Made by a program: the position numbers and the translations under genes
In this document: positions 1 through 6,860 of the stretch, one piece after another
How the letters are laid out: every line of letters begins with the position of its first letter
How positions within the stretch are numbered: the first letter of the stretch is position 1
Notes under the pieces: model-generated
Database searches by the model: none
Told to the model about the DNA's origin: nothing
Seen by the model: the letters and a program-made list of their open reading frames with translations, nothing else
NCBI GenBank assembly: GCA_030374735.1
Contig: JASCIV010000809.1
Span: 1-11,854, forward strand
DNA: 11,854 bases
Reading direction: 5' to 3'
From: Gracilaria caudata
Taxonomy: Eukaryota > Rhodophyta > Florideophyceae > Gracilariales > Gracilariaceae

Positions 1-318
1 GTCACGTGCGTTATACGTATTGGATGGGTTTTTACATCCTAATGATGGACGCACTAAGGTACCACAACTCAACGTATTCCGTAGCGCCTGACCAACGAAG
101 AAATATGGAAAATTAAAGATTAATGTTCCAAATCATACTGTTCGTGCATGGATAACACTACTACTATGTAATGAATGCATTACTGATACATGCCGAGCGT
201 GAACAGGAGAAGAGGCAGGGATTTACTCTGTACGTTTGGTACAGGCAATGAAGACGTAAAGCTTTCTGTTCGCAGGCTACAGAATCAAGCTATTATTTTC
301 ACTTAGAATTTATCGGGC

Positions 319-409
319 TATCAACGATCGACTATTGAGAACGCATGCTTGCAGTTTGCACTATCTACCATATCATTTTCGAAAGCCCGTCGAAATGGTA
401 TCAACGATC
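319..409. repeat. 11-base direct repeat, copies 80 bases apart
   Basis: TATCAACGATC occurs at 319-329 and again at 399-409, exactly 80 bases apart. CACTA-type elements often carry short subterminal repeats bound by their accessory protein, but only two copies are seen here and no inverted copy was found near the other side of the element. It could be chance or a subterminal motif. Confidence 0.4.
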
Positions 410-488
410 CAACACGTCTTTCCCAACATTAGAGCGACGAGATATAGGCAGAAACCCGAAATCCTCTCAATCAGAGATTTTGCAACCG

Positions 489-653
489 TCATGTCATTTG
501 TTGTTGTGTATTGAGCACGTGCTCGCGAAAATCTCCCTCCTCTCTTCTATTAGAAGCACGGTCAGATAGTATTTTGTTGTCATCCATCATCACCGACAAT
601 GCACTGTCGATATGTGTACTACTTTCTGAACACTCCGTCGCCTGGATCAAGGA
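489..653 (-). pseudogene. Possible 3' exon remnant of a host gene
   Basis: On the minus strand a 54-codon frame runs from 653 to a TGA at 491-489. Its composition looks like protein (for example MMDDNKILSDRASNRREE, then FREHVLNTQQQMT and stop) and it has a hydrophilic tail character. A TAG acceptor at 621-619 would start an exon at 618 in a phase that matches the orphan donor at 5911 of the decayed membrane-protein gene. The joined reading would run HLC-THIDSALSVMM. No family is recognised. The frame is short enough to be chance. Confidence 0.2.
513..524. repeat. Perfect palindrome containing a CACGTG box
   Basis: GAGCACGTGCTC is a perfect 12-base palindrome around CACGTG, the core bound by bHLH and bZIP factors in many eukaryotes. 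It overlaps the possible coding remnant on the minus strand, so a regulatory role is speculative. Confidence 0.35.
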
Positions 654-811
654 TCACATATCCGCGCTCACACACCTTTCACGTTCCTTCTCGTGATTGT
701 ACGGCTGAATTCGATTTCAGAGTACATCATTCCCTTTCATAAGATTGCAATCGTGTATACATTAACGATAACCCTTTCCACGCCAAGCATCTATGAGCAA
801 AGTAGCTGCGT

Positions 812-3800
812 TCACAACCCTCGCAGATATACGAACGTCTTCTCCTTCTTCTCTCCTTGTTCCCGGTTCTGGCTTCGATAGAACTCGCGCATTTCGTCCA
901 CAAAATACGTCCTCCGTTGTCTTCTGTTCCCAACAGAAACCACTTGCTCTACTACGTTAACTTGGTGAGAGATGGTGGTCACACACTCGACGGACGCATT
1001 CTGGAATACGTTTTGGTTCTCCGGAGAGGCAAAGCCTTTCTTGTACAACTGGCCGTGGGTACTCCATTGTAGTCCTTGGGTTACCCAGTCTGCTACAAAA
1101 AGCATGTGATTCTTGCCATTGAACCTGTGTTCAAGGAAGAAGAGGATCCGGCCGATGTAGTTTTCGACCACGACAACGCCATCCGAAGTAGATTCTCCGC
1201 GATACTTCCCCACCACAAAGCACGACGGACGGTTCTTATTCTTTTCGAGATTCCTAGTGGGATCCCTTGCACCACTGAAAGTTGTCATGTATCCATTCTC
1301 GCATTCTTCAACCATGAGCCGGCTCCAGCAGCGTACCAAATCACAATCTGCAAACGACGTGAGCTTGATCCCCTGTTCCTGTTCCTGTGACCGTTGGTAA
1401 TAATCACATAACAGCTTTCTCAAATCAAGATTATGGCTCTCTTTGAAGCTTCCCAGAGTTCTCGAACAACTAGGGTGTCTAAGCACATGAGAGGTTGATC
1501 CGCGTCCACCGAACGTTTGTACCAAGTTAGGCCTATCGCGTGTTTCGCCTTCTCTCGAGGGGAACTCCAGACCGCATCTCATGCAAAGCATGATTGTCGA
1601 TTGGCACAGCTTGATATTCTCCATAACCGACTCTGCAAACAAATATGTTGCGTGACAGCCTCTGTTTTGAGCCCCCACAAAGTTTTCTACCGGCCACTGG
1701 GATAAAAGAGAAATGGGTCCACAATCTCTGATGGATTCAGCAGTGTGTAGAAGAAGATGATATACGTATCTGCAGAGATTAACTCGATCTGGTAGGTATT
1801 GGTAGTATTGCGCTTCATAATGGCCAAAAAACCTTCCCGAAAGGCGCGCAATGTCCTCAACATCTCTGTCACTCAGCGACCAACGACAAAGAAGTTCGCA
1901 GAGGCTCACAAACGTCTTCCAACCATGAAGAATATGTGTGGGAAGTAGCCCGTCAAGCACAACTAGACTGAGTTCCAAAACAAAAGACTTCCATTCAGTT
2001 GCTTTCCATCTTCCTCTTTCCTCAATCGCTCTCGGTCTTCTAATCTTGGAGCTGAAGCTCCTCGCGGCAGATAGCAAACGGGCACTAAGTTCTCTTTTTG
2101 TTTTTGCATGAGAAAGGAAGCTGAGATCATCACAACCAGAAACATCCCCGCACCAAATAGCAACTATGTGAGGCGTAATGTTTTCGAAGAGAAGGTGCAT
2201 GAGGTCAATTGGAAAACTTCGAAAGGGTACCAGCAGAGGTGAGCGCAAAACAAGGCTGCCAACTGTTGCAGTTTTCATTCCTACTTTTCTGCAACGATCC
2301 TGAACTTGAGCACTAGTCAGGCTAGGAGAATCTCTCTCGATTGCCTGGAGTTCATCAACCAGATCAGATGCTGTACGCAAAGGAAGGCGTTTCGGGTCCC
2401 ATAGATTAGCTCTTCTACCATTCGGATCTCTCCTCCATGCGCTGGGATAGTACACATGATTGTGGGGCTTTGAATATATTCCTGATATCGAACAGAATCT
2501 GCATGGAATGAGAGCATTGTAACCTCTGAGGTTGCAGAGTTTGCTTAGAGCCGCAAGATCTGATAAGGCAAAGAGCAAGTGCACTCTGATATGAACGACC
2601 TTTCCATTCCACAGAACAACCGAACGCCCTTTCCGCAAATGTTCGAGCTCATTGAGCATCGGCTCCAAGAAAGAGGTCAGGTTTCCAGGTGCAGCTGGAC
2701 CTGGTACGATGGTGACTGGCATTATGTTCTTCAACTTGAATCTTTCAGTGGGAGACAAGTTCAATATGAACAGTATACACGGCCAGTAGCTGTACTCCAC
2801 GCTCTTGAATGAAGAAACTCCGTCTGTAGAAAAGCTCAGAAATATGTCGTGTTGAATGCGAGGATATCCACCAAGTTGGGCTGCAGCCTCCCGAAATATA
2901 TCACCGGAGAAAAAGTCTCTGTACTTGGGGTTTGTTTCTTTGTTCTTTTGAATCTCTCGAAGACCGTCCTGGAAATATTTGAAAAGCCTCGGACCATCTT
3001 CCTTGGATGTCAGTCTTGCTTCCAAGCGTTCCCAAATACCAATGTATGTGTACATCGAGATCTCTGCCGGATTTGTTCTGCATTCAATATTCGAGCATTG
3101 ATTGAAGGACCCGTCCTCATTCTTCAGAAGTGCTTCATGAACTTTTGAACAGTAAGGCAGACTTGAAACGGCAAGCCCTGAACTACCCATAATTGCTTTC
3201 TTCAACCCATTCCAGGACTTGTATCCTGCGCTATACTGCTTCAAAAGATCATCCATCATGGCTCTAGTAACCAACGAATGCTTCATCGCAAATCCTAAGA
3301 GAAAAGTGTGGTCCCTCATGAACTGGTCAAGCTTCGAGCTCATGGTCATATGCAACTGCTGTGACTCGTTGCCATCTGACTCCGTAGACGAGCACAAGTC
3401 GTTCGAAATATTCTCCATGTCTGCATCGTCGTGCCCTTCCTCGTCAAGACTCATGCTTGGAGCACCGATATCCGAGTGGTCCGCAGCTGCAGTTTGGAAA
3501 CGTTCTCGACTGCACTGCAATTCATCTTCCTCAGAATGGGCTGACAAAGTACCAGAATCCTGTCCACCTACCTCCCCAGAATCCTGGCGAACCACAACCC
3601 CAGAGTCCTCTCCACCCACATCTTCAGAGCCTTTTGGGACGTCGTTTTTCTTATACGGGAGAATTTTCTCATCCGCTTCATTACAAAGAATCGTACAGTC
3701 CGTTCTTTGAAAGAATTCATTTGACTCCGTTCTAGCTCGTTTTCCCGTTGAGCTCATTTCCAACTGAGGCAGACTTACGCAATGTTCATTTGGAGATGCA

Positions 3801-4042
3801 TCGGAGGAAACTTCAATGGAAGCTTGATCATCAGCGACTTGGAGACTCTCATGGGATTTAGGATGAGGCGAGAGAGATTCATCTTCATATGAAACCTGAA
3901 TGGGTTTTGGAACAACTTTGGAGTGGTTTGAGCGTGATACGGCTGTTCTCCAATGTCGATACGCCGTAGCTCGTGTCACTATTCTTCCTGGTGCACATGT
4001 GCAATGATACGAAGGAATGCATCTGAATCCAGCACCGTGCAT
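812..4042 (-). CDS. Tnp2-family (CACTA-like) transposase, 1076 aa
   Basis: Predicted DDE-type transposase that would cut and re-integrate its own element in the nucleus. Residues 8-30 hold a C-x-C...R-x-T...H arrangement (HCTCAPGRIVTRATAYRH), like the N-terminal zinc-binding segment of many Tnp2 proteins. Residues 50-230 are acidic and low-complexity, with three DSG-type repeats at 143-164. The catalytic region has the Tnp2 signature STDGVSSFKS (Asp407), then SDLAALSKL (Asp495) with a CRFC pair at 514-517, then FPIDLMHLLFENI (Asp613). A DUF4218-like segment follows at about 775-810 (SQWPVENFVG...ESVMENI). The C-terminus near 1024-1036 (SHQVNVVEQVVSV) resembles the usual Tnp2 tail. The length is normal for the family and no lesions are seen. 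The frame stays open for 25 codons upstream of this ATG, to a TGA, but without another ATG; a 5' exon is possible. Confidence 0.88.
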   Translation of the reverse strand: MHGAGFRCIPSYHCTCAPGRIVTRATAYRHWRTAVSRSNHSKVVPKPIQVSYEDESLSPHPKSHESLQVADDQASIEVSSDASPNEHCVSLPQLEMSSTGKRARTESNEFFQRTDCTILCNEADEKILPYKKNDVPKGSEDVGGEDSGVVVRQDSGEVGGQDSGTLSAHSEEDELQCSRERFQTAAADHSDIGAPSMSLDEEGHDDADMENISNDLCSSTESDGNESQQLHMTMSSKLDQFMRDHTFLLGFAMKHSLVTRAMMDDLLKQYSAGYKSWNGLKKAIMGSSGLAVSSLPYCSKVHEALLKNEDGSFNQCSNIECRTNPAEISMYTYIGIWERLEARLTSKEDGPRLFKYFQDGLREIQKNKETNPKYRDFFSGDIFREAAAQLGGYPRIQHDIFLSFSTDGVSSFKSVEYSYWPCILFILNLSPTERFKLKNIMPVTIVPGPAAPGNLTSFLEPMLNELEHLRKGRSVVLWNGKVVHIRVHLLFALSDLAALSKLCNLRGYNALIPCRFCSISGIYSKPHNHVYYPSAWRRDPNGRRANLWDPKRLPLRTASDLVDELQAIERDSPSLTSAQVQDRCRKVGMKTATVGSLVLRSPLLVPFRSFPIDLMHLLFENITPHIVAIWCGDVSGCDDLSFLSHAKTKRELSARLLSAARSFSSKIRRPRAIEERGRWKATEWKSFVLELSLVVLDGLLPTHILHGWKTFVSLCELLCRWSLSDRDVEDIARLSGRFFGHYEAQYYQYLPDRVNLCRYVYHLLLHTAESIRDCGPISLLSQWPVENFVGAQNRGCHATYLFAESVMENIKLCQSTIMLCMRCGLEFPSREGETRDRPNLVQTFGGRGSTSHVLRHPSCSRTLGSFKESHNLDLRKLLCDYYQRSQEQEQGIKLTSFADCDLVRCWSRLMVEECENGYMTTFSGARDPTRNLEKNKNRPSCFVVGKYRGESTSDGVVVVENYIGRILFFLEHRFNGKNHMLFVADWVTQGLQWSTHGQLYKKGFASPENQNVFQNASVECVTTISHQVNVVEQVVSVGNRRQRRTYFVDEMREFYRSQNREQGEKKEKTFVYLRGL

Positions 4043-4545
4043 TTCTTGTTGAACTTCTCTTATGAGACGATGAACAGTGCTTGCACGAGAATCCTCGGTG
4101 ATAAAGAATATAAAGCATCACAGATATTCAAAACCAAAAAACCGGGCTTTGTGACAAGATATATTCTGGTTTTTCTTTTCATTGCTCCCCTCTTTCCCTT
4201 CAAGCGTTCGATAACCATTTCCCAAACCTCGAGTCGAGATGAAGCAAATGATCTTACGCTTCGCACATCTTCTGCCCTTGTCATGTGCCACACCACACCA
4301 CACTGCAGTCACTGCAGTTCGCTTGCTGCCCCTTCCTCGACCCTCGGGGAACGCAAATTCCCTTCCCCACATCTCATCCTACCTTTCCTATATTTCCTCT
4401 ATCGCATCTCGCAGGAAAGTCCCTTCGAACCTTCGTGCCTTCCGGTGACAACGAGTCGTGTGTTCCTCATCCACAGAAGGTACGGTCGTATCTTCTGTCT
4501 GAGTGTTACCTCGTTCCTACATCCGTTTCCGTCGAGTGGATACCC
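4043..4545. promoter_or_regulatory. Divergent control region between transposase and accessory ORF
   Basis: About 500 bases separate the two divergent start codons, so both promoters must lie here. A CTTTATATTC stretch at 4115-4106 on the minus strand, roughly 65 bases before the transposase ATG, is a candidate TATA-like element. Downstream the plus strand is rich in C and T (4170-4450), which is common in eukaryotic 5' untranslated leaders. A perfect tandem 9-base repeat lies at 4301-4318. The open frame that extends the rightward ORF back to 4285 looks like leader sequence rather than protein. Confidence 0.5.
4301..4318. repeat. Tandem CACTGCAGT x2
   Basis: CACTGCAGT is repeated twice with no spacer, and each copy contains the 8-base palindrome ACTGCAGT. 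The repeat follows a CACACCACACCA run. Two adjacent palindromes in a divergent promoter are the kind of site a dimeric DNA-binding protein could use, but no protein is assigned. Confidence 0.5.
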
Positions 4546-5673
4546 ATGATGAGCATGAATGCATACAAGAAAGGGATAATCAAACATCCACACTCAGAGG
4601 GTAAATCCGGGAAAGTGTACATTGGGGATACTTTGAAGGCCTCCATCGAAACTTTCAACGAACAAAATCCTCAGAACGCAATGCCACCTATTGAATGTTC
4701 TGGGAAAACTTACTCGTATCGCTTACTGGCAGCAGCAGGGAAAGAGCTGGAGTCTTCTGAGCTTCTGCACAGGTTTTATGGCAGACGATCTTTCCACGAG
4801 ATCGAAATGATCATGTCTACCAAGAAGTACGAGTTCCAGCAAGAGATCCGTCGGATTTGCCAGAGTCTGGCAGAGAAATTTCCACATGTTCTTGCAACCG
4901 CCGACCTTTGGGCCGCACATGAAGCTCTCAAGAGCAAGCTCTGTAATCGTAAAGCCGAGCAGAAAAGAGAAATGCGAAAACGTGATGCTGCTTCATCAGG
5001 TTCGACTGAGCCGAGTTCCAAAATACGCCGACAACAAGAAGTGGCAGCAAGGAAGGCAGCAAACCTGGTGCAAGCACGTCGACAAAAGGCCGAATCTCGA
5101 AAGAGAGCCGAAACCAGGAACGAGAAGGATGGTGTTCTCAGTGACGAACGTATCGCCCGCAGTGGTGAAGCTTCTGCACAACCTCCAGTGAGCAGAGCGA
5201 GGCGGGATGCGGTAGAGAACTTTGGAGCACCCCCCAACGTTGAATCTGAGACTCAGTCTTCGGAGGAAGAAATCACGGCAAGACCTCCCACGCGAAAGGA
5301 CCTCCATCCTTTATCTGATGATGATCATCCACCAGCCGAAGAAGAAGCCATGACCAAAGGAATTACTTCTGCACGTTCTCTGATGCCAGAGGATGAGGAC
5401 GAATATGAAACATATGTGGTCGAAAGCGATAGTGCTCGCAGACAAAACAAGGAAAGCGAGAAACAGAGGCATACTGCAACGGATGCAGATAACATTGCCC
5501 ACAACAGTACTCCTGTCGTTTTCAAGTCGCGAGAGAAACGTCAAGCCCAAACAACGAAAAAGTCAGCCGGTTCCAAGAGAAAGTATCGAGGCCCAAAAAC
5601 AGATGCACACGAAGAACAGAACCAAGGAGGCAAGCGCCGAAACAGAAGCATGCCCAAGCGCTACAGAGAGTAA
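4546..5673 (+). CDS. Transposon accessory protein, unknown family, 375 aa
   Basis: I do not recognise a family. The chosen start, MMSMNAYKKG, is the first ATG after a leader-like stretch; the frame is open back to an ATG at 4285, but the extra 87 residues are rich in Pro, Ser, His and Phe and read like untranslated leader. Residues 1-130 look globular and helical, with a GKSGKVYIGDTLKAS motif and aromatic positions near 56-95. Residues 131-195 form a highly basic, probably coiled region (KAEQKREMRKR, RRQKAESRKRAETR). Residues 232-296 carry acidic blocks (SSEEE, SDDD, EEE, PEDEDEYE). Basic clusters at 328-347 and 363-375 (KRRNRSMPKRYRE) look like nuclear localisation signals. The divergent pairing with a Tnp2 transposase suggests a TNPA-like DNA-binding role; this is inference only. 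Confidence 0.65.
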   Translation: MMSMNAYKKGIIKHPHSEGKSGKVYIGDTLKASIETFNEQNPQNAMPPIECSGKTYSYRLLAAAGKELESSELLHRFYGRRSFHEIEMIMSTKKYEFQQEIRRICQSLAEKFPHVLATADLWAAHEALKSKLCNRKAEQKREMRKRDAASSGSTEPSSKIRRQQEVAARKAANLVQARRQKAESRKRAETRNEKDGVLSDERIARSGEASAQPPVSRARRDAVENFGAPPNVESETQSSEEEITARPPTRKDLHPLSDDDHPPAEEEAMTKGITSARSLMPEDEDEYETYVVESDSARRQNKESEKQRHTATDADNIAHNSTPVVFKSREKRQAQTTKKSAGSKRKYRGPKTDAHEEQNQGGKRRNRSMPKRYRE

Positions 5674-5796
5674 TGTGTCAATTCATGGAGCTCCAGATTT
5701 CTTCGCCGTGTTTGATTTGAGAGGCATCTCCATTCTTCCTCAGTATCCTGCTCTTGACTGGAGAAGGACCTAAGGGGCTGTCGTCCTCTTCACATG

Positions 5797-5823
5797 TTGG
5801 GGTTTTTAGCAGGTTTTCCCCAA
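5797..5823. repeat. Small inverted repeat TTGGGG...CCCCAA
   Basis: The 6-base arms are perfectly complementary across a 15-base spacer rich in T. It lies about 125 bases after the accessory ORF stop. It may be part of a 3' untranslated region or close to an element end; nothing distinguishes these. Confidence 0.35.
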
Positions 5824-5843
5824 TTCCTTCGTATCTGCTTCGT

Positions 5844-5857
5844 AAAGTATAAAGTAT
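5844..5857. repeat. Tandem AAAGTAT x2
   Basis: Two perfect adjacent copies of AAAGTAT are followed by AATGAATT. This AT-rich spot could serve as a 3'-end signal for the accessory transcript, but no canonical polyadenylation hexamer is present. Confidence 0.3.
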
Positions 5858-6077
5858 AATGAATTGTTATTACTGTCTTCTCGACGTCCAAACTAGTTGG
5901 GAATTACTCACCAAAGATGCTCATAGAACCTTGGGTCCTGGTCCCGAAGCGCTGAAATGTAGAGGTCCTCGGAGATGAAAAGCTTCTCGTAGTTATGGTT
6001 CCGAAGCTGAACAAACAAAAACCCAAAGACCGGCGGCAGACCCCAGATCAGGGCCGTGACACACGATAGAGCTGCAC

Positions 6078-6153
6078 CTATGAGACGAGCGGATATATTA
6101 ATGGTGGAGCTATGAGTAACGAAATACCTGCATATCTTCACGAAACGAGTTAC
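6078..6153 (-). other. Candidate 76-base intron
   Basis: On the minus strand the donor CTAG|GTAACT is at 6153 and the acceptor CTCATAG| ends at 6078. Removing it joins ...FLVRLG to AALSCVTALIW in a single reading frame, shifting register by exactly the amount needed to keep both flanks protein-like. Confidence 0.4.
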
Positions 6154-6371
6154 CTAGGCGAACCAGGAAGGAGGAAGAGTTGCAGAACAGAGTTGCGGAA
6201 ATCCAATTCTTTGGCCGTAGTTTTTCCGCTGAGATCGGAAAGCGAGAAAAATATTTCTCGAAAGATTTAGAGATGTCTTCAATGCGTCACCGGAACCAAG
6301 CACGGTGATTGGCCAAAAGAGCGTCATCGGAAACCCAGTCACGTATATCCAGGAGCACTGTTCTTCAAATA

Positions 6372-6431
6372 CTGTTCGAATATTCCAATTCATTGCCACA
6401 TATGTGGTGAGAACCAGCATGATATACTTAC
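6372..6431 (-). other. Candidate 60-base intron
   Basis: On the minus strand a near-consensus donor GTAAGTAT starts at 6431 and an acceptor TTCGAACAG ends at 6372. Its length is a multiple of three and its removal deletes a TAG-TAA pair at the junction, but a TGA remains two codons into the next exon. The donor is strong; the acceptor is less certain. Confidence 0.35.
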
Positions 6432-6845
6432 TACAGCTGTCGCTCTCCAAACCAGGATTGAATTCTCCACGAGCTTTGCAAAACCAGTTGTTGAGCTTCG
6501 ACCGTGAGCAAGATTTTGATGGACATTTGAGGAGGAAGCACGACCAACACGCATATAATTCCGAAACAGAGAGAATTTATGATATTTGTACACGTAGCGT
6601 TCTCGAGAGGATTTGCATATCCCAGCAACCTCAGAACTCGCTTCCAGCTCTCCGGTCGAGGCTACGCTCTCATTTTCGTGGTTGTTTTCATGGTGAAAAG
6701 AGCGAGCATTGACAGCCGTTGATAAAGCATTCGTCGTCGGTTTATGGGAAAGGACGAAGAAGCGAAGGCGGACAACCTTAATTGAAGAAATAGGGGCCAC
6801 TTTGGCCAAGAAAAGCATAAGAACGTGAAGCACATGAACGACTAA

Positions 6846-6859
6846 GTATCTGAAGATAC
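6846..6859. repeat. Tight palindrome just before the PHD-like ORF
   Basis: GTATCT-GA-AGATAC has 6-base perfect arms around two bases and ends two bases before the ATG at 6861. It sits in the 25-base gap between the divergent start codons and could mark a junction or a regulatory site. Confidence 0.35.
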
Positions 6860-6860
6860 C

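Larger units (their letters stand above)
1..811. other. Gene-poor flank left of the transposase
   Basis: No convincing intact gene is visible in this stretch. It holds an 11-base direct repeat 80 bases apart (319 and 399), a 12-base palindrome centred on CACGTG (513-524) and a short leftward coding-like remnant (489-653), each listed separately. The left end of the transposon that carries the transposase should lie somewhere in this flank, probably between about 619 and 811 if the remnant is host DNA. I found no terminal inverted repeat by eye. Confidence 0.5.
812..5673. mobile_element. Two-gene Tnp2/CACTA-like DNA transposon (ends not resolved)
   Basis: The unit consists of the leftward transposase (812-4042), the rightward accessory ORF (4546-5673) and the divergent control region between them. 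The coordinates given are those of the coding core; the true element must be longer on both sides. CACTA elements typically encode a Tnp2-type catalytic protein (TNPD) and a second DNA-binding protein (TNPA). The second ORF here could play that role, but this is inferred from position and charge, not homology. Both frames are free of stops and frameshifts, unlike the neighbouring host genes, which suggests recent insertion or selection for function. I could not find CACTA/TAGTG ends or a target-site duplication. Confidence 0.65.
5674..5911. other. Convergent intergenic stretch with hairpin and tandem repeat
   Basis: This separates the accessory ORF from the last visible exon of the decayed membrane-protein gene, which points toward it. 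The right end of the transposon should lie here if its neighbour is host DNA. It contains a 6-base-arm inverted repeat, TTGGGG (5797-5802) and CCCCAA (5818-5823), and a tandem AAAGTAT repeat (5844-5857). No gene is seen. Confidence 0.45.
5912..6835 (-). pseudogene. Decayed multi-exon gene, unidentified membrane protein
   Basis: One register on the minus strand stays coherent if two short GT-AG introns are removed (6431-6372, 60 bases; 6153-6078, 76 bases). The pieces read PRPESWKRVLRLLGYANPL, then a hydrophobic segment (LCFGIICVLVVLP), then LLDIRDWVSDDALLANHRAWF, IEDISKSFEKYFSRFPISAEK, a second hydrophobic segment (CVTALIWGLPPVFGFLFVQL) and LYISALRDQDPRFYEHL. Three in-frame stops break it: TAG 6664-6662, TGA 6367-6365 and TGA 6289-6287. 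The last exon ends at a strong GTGAGT donor at 5911 with no obvious partner nearby, so the 3' part is missing or displaced. The 5' end at ATG 6835 is uncertain; TAG at 6664 could instead be a splice acceptor. I recognise no family. The alternative is that this is chance open frame. Confidence 0.4.

Noticed and set aside
52..56. CACTA pentamer as a transposon end
   Set aside because: A five-base match is expected by chance and no matching TAGTG end or inverted repeat was found on the right side.
3219..3710. 163-residue rightward ORF
   Set aside because: It is antisense to the acidic Ser/Asp-rich region of the transposase; its Ser/Pro richness mirrors that composition.
4285..4545. N-terminal extension of the accessory ORF
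   Set aside because: The 87 extra residues are Pro/Ser/His/Phe-rich and come from a CT-rich leader. The cluster of ATGs at 4546-4557 starts protein-like sequence.
4776..5237. 153-residue leftward ORF opposite the accessory gene
   Set aside because: It lies wholly antisense to the accessory ORF, with a Cys/Arg/Ser-rich composition typical of a reverse shadow.
5797..5823. Rho-independent terminator
   Set aside because: The short arms, long spacer and eukaryotic context do not support a bacterial-type terminator.
6154..6450. 98-residue leftward ORF in another frame, including a Cys-rich upstream stretch
   Set aside because: It needs no introns, but it reads through a strong splice donor and its Trp/Cys/Ser-rich composition is less protein-like than the spliced register. 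Kept only as an alternative.
6390..6833. 147-residue leftward ORF
   Set aside because: It overlaps the membrane-protein register in another frame, has no recognisable domain and starts at a GTG. It is probably a shadow, though not excluded.
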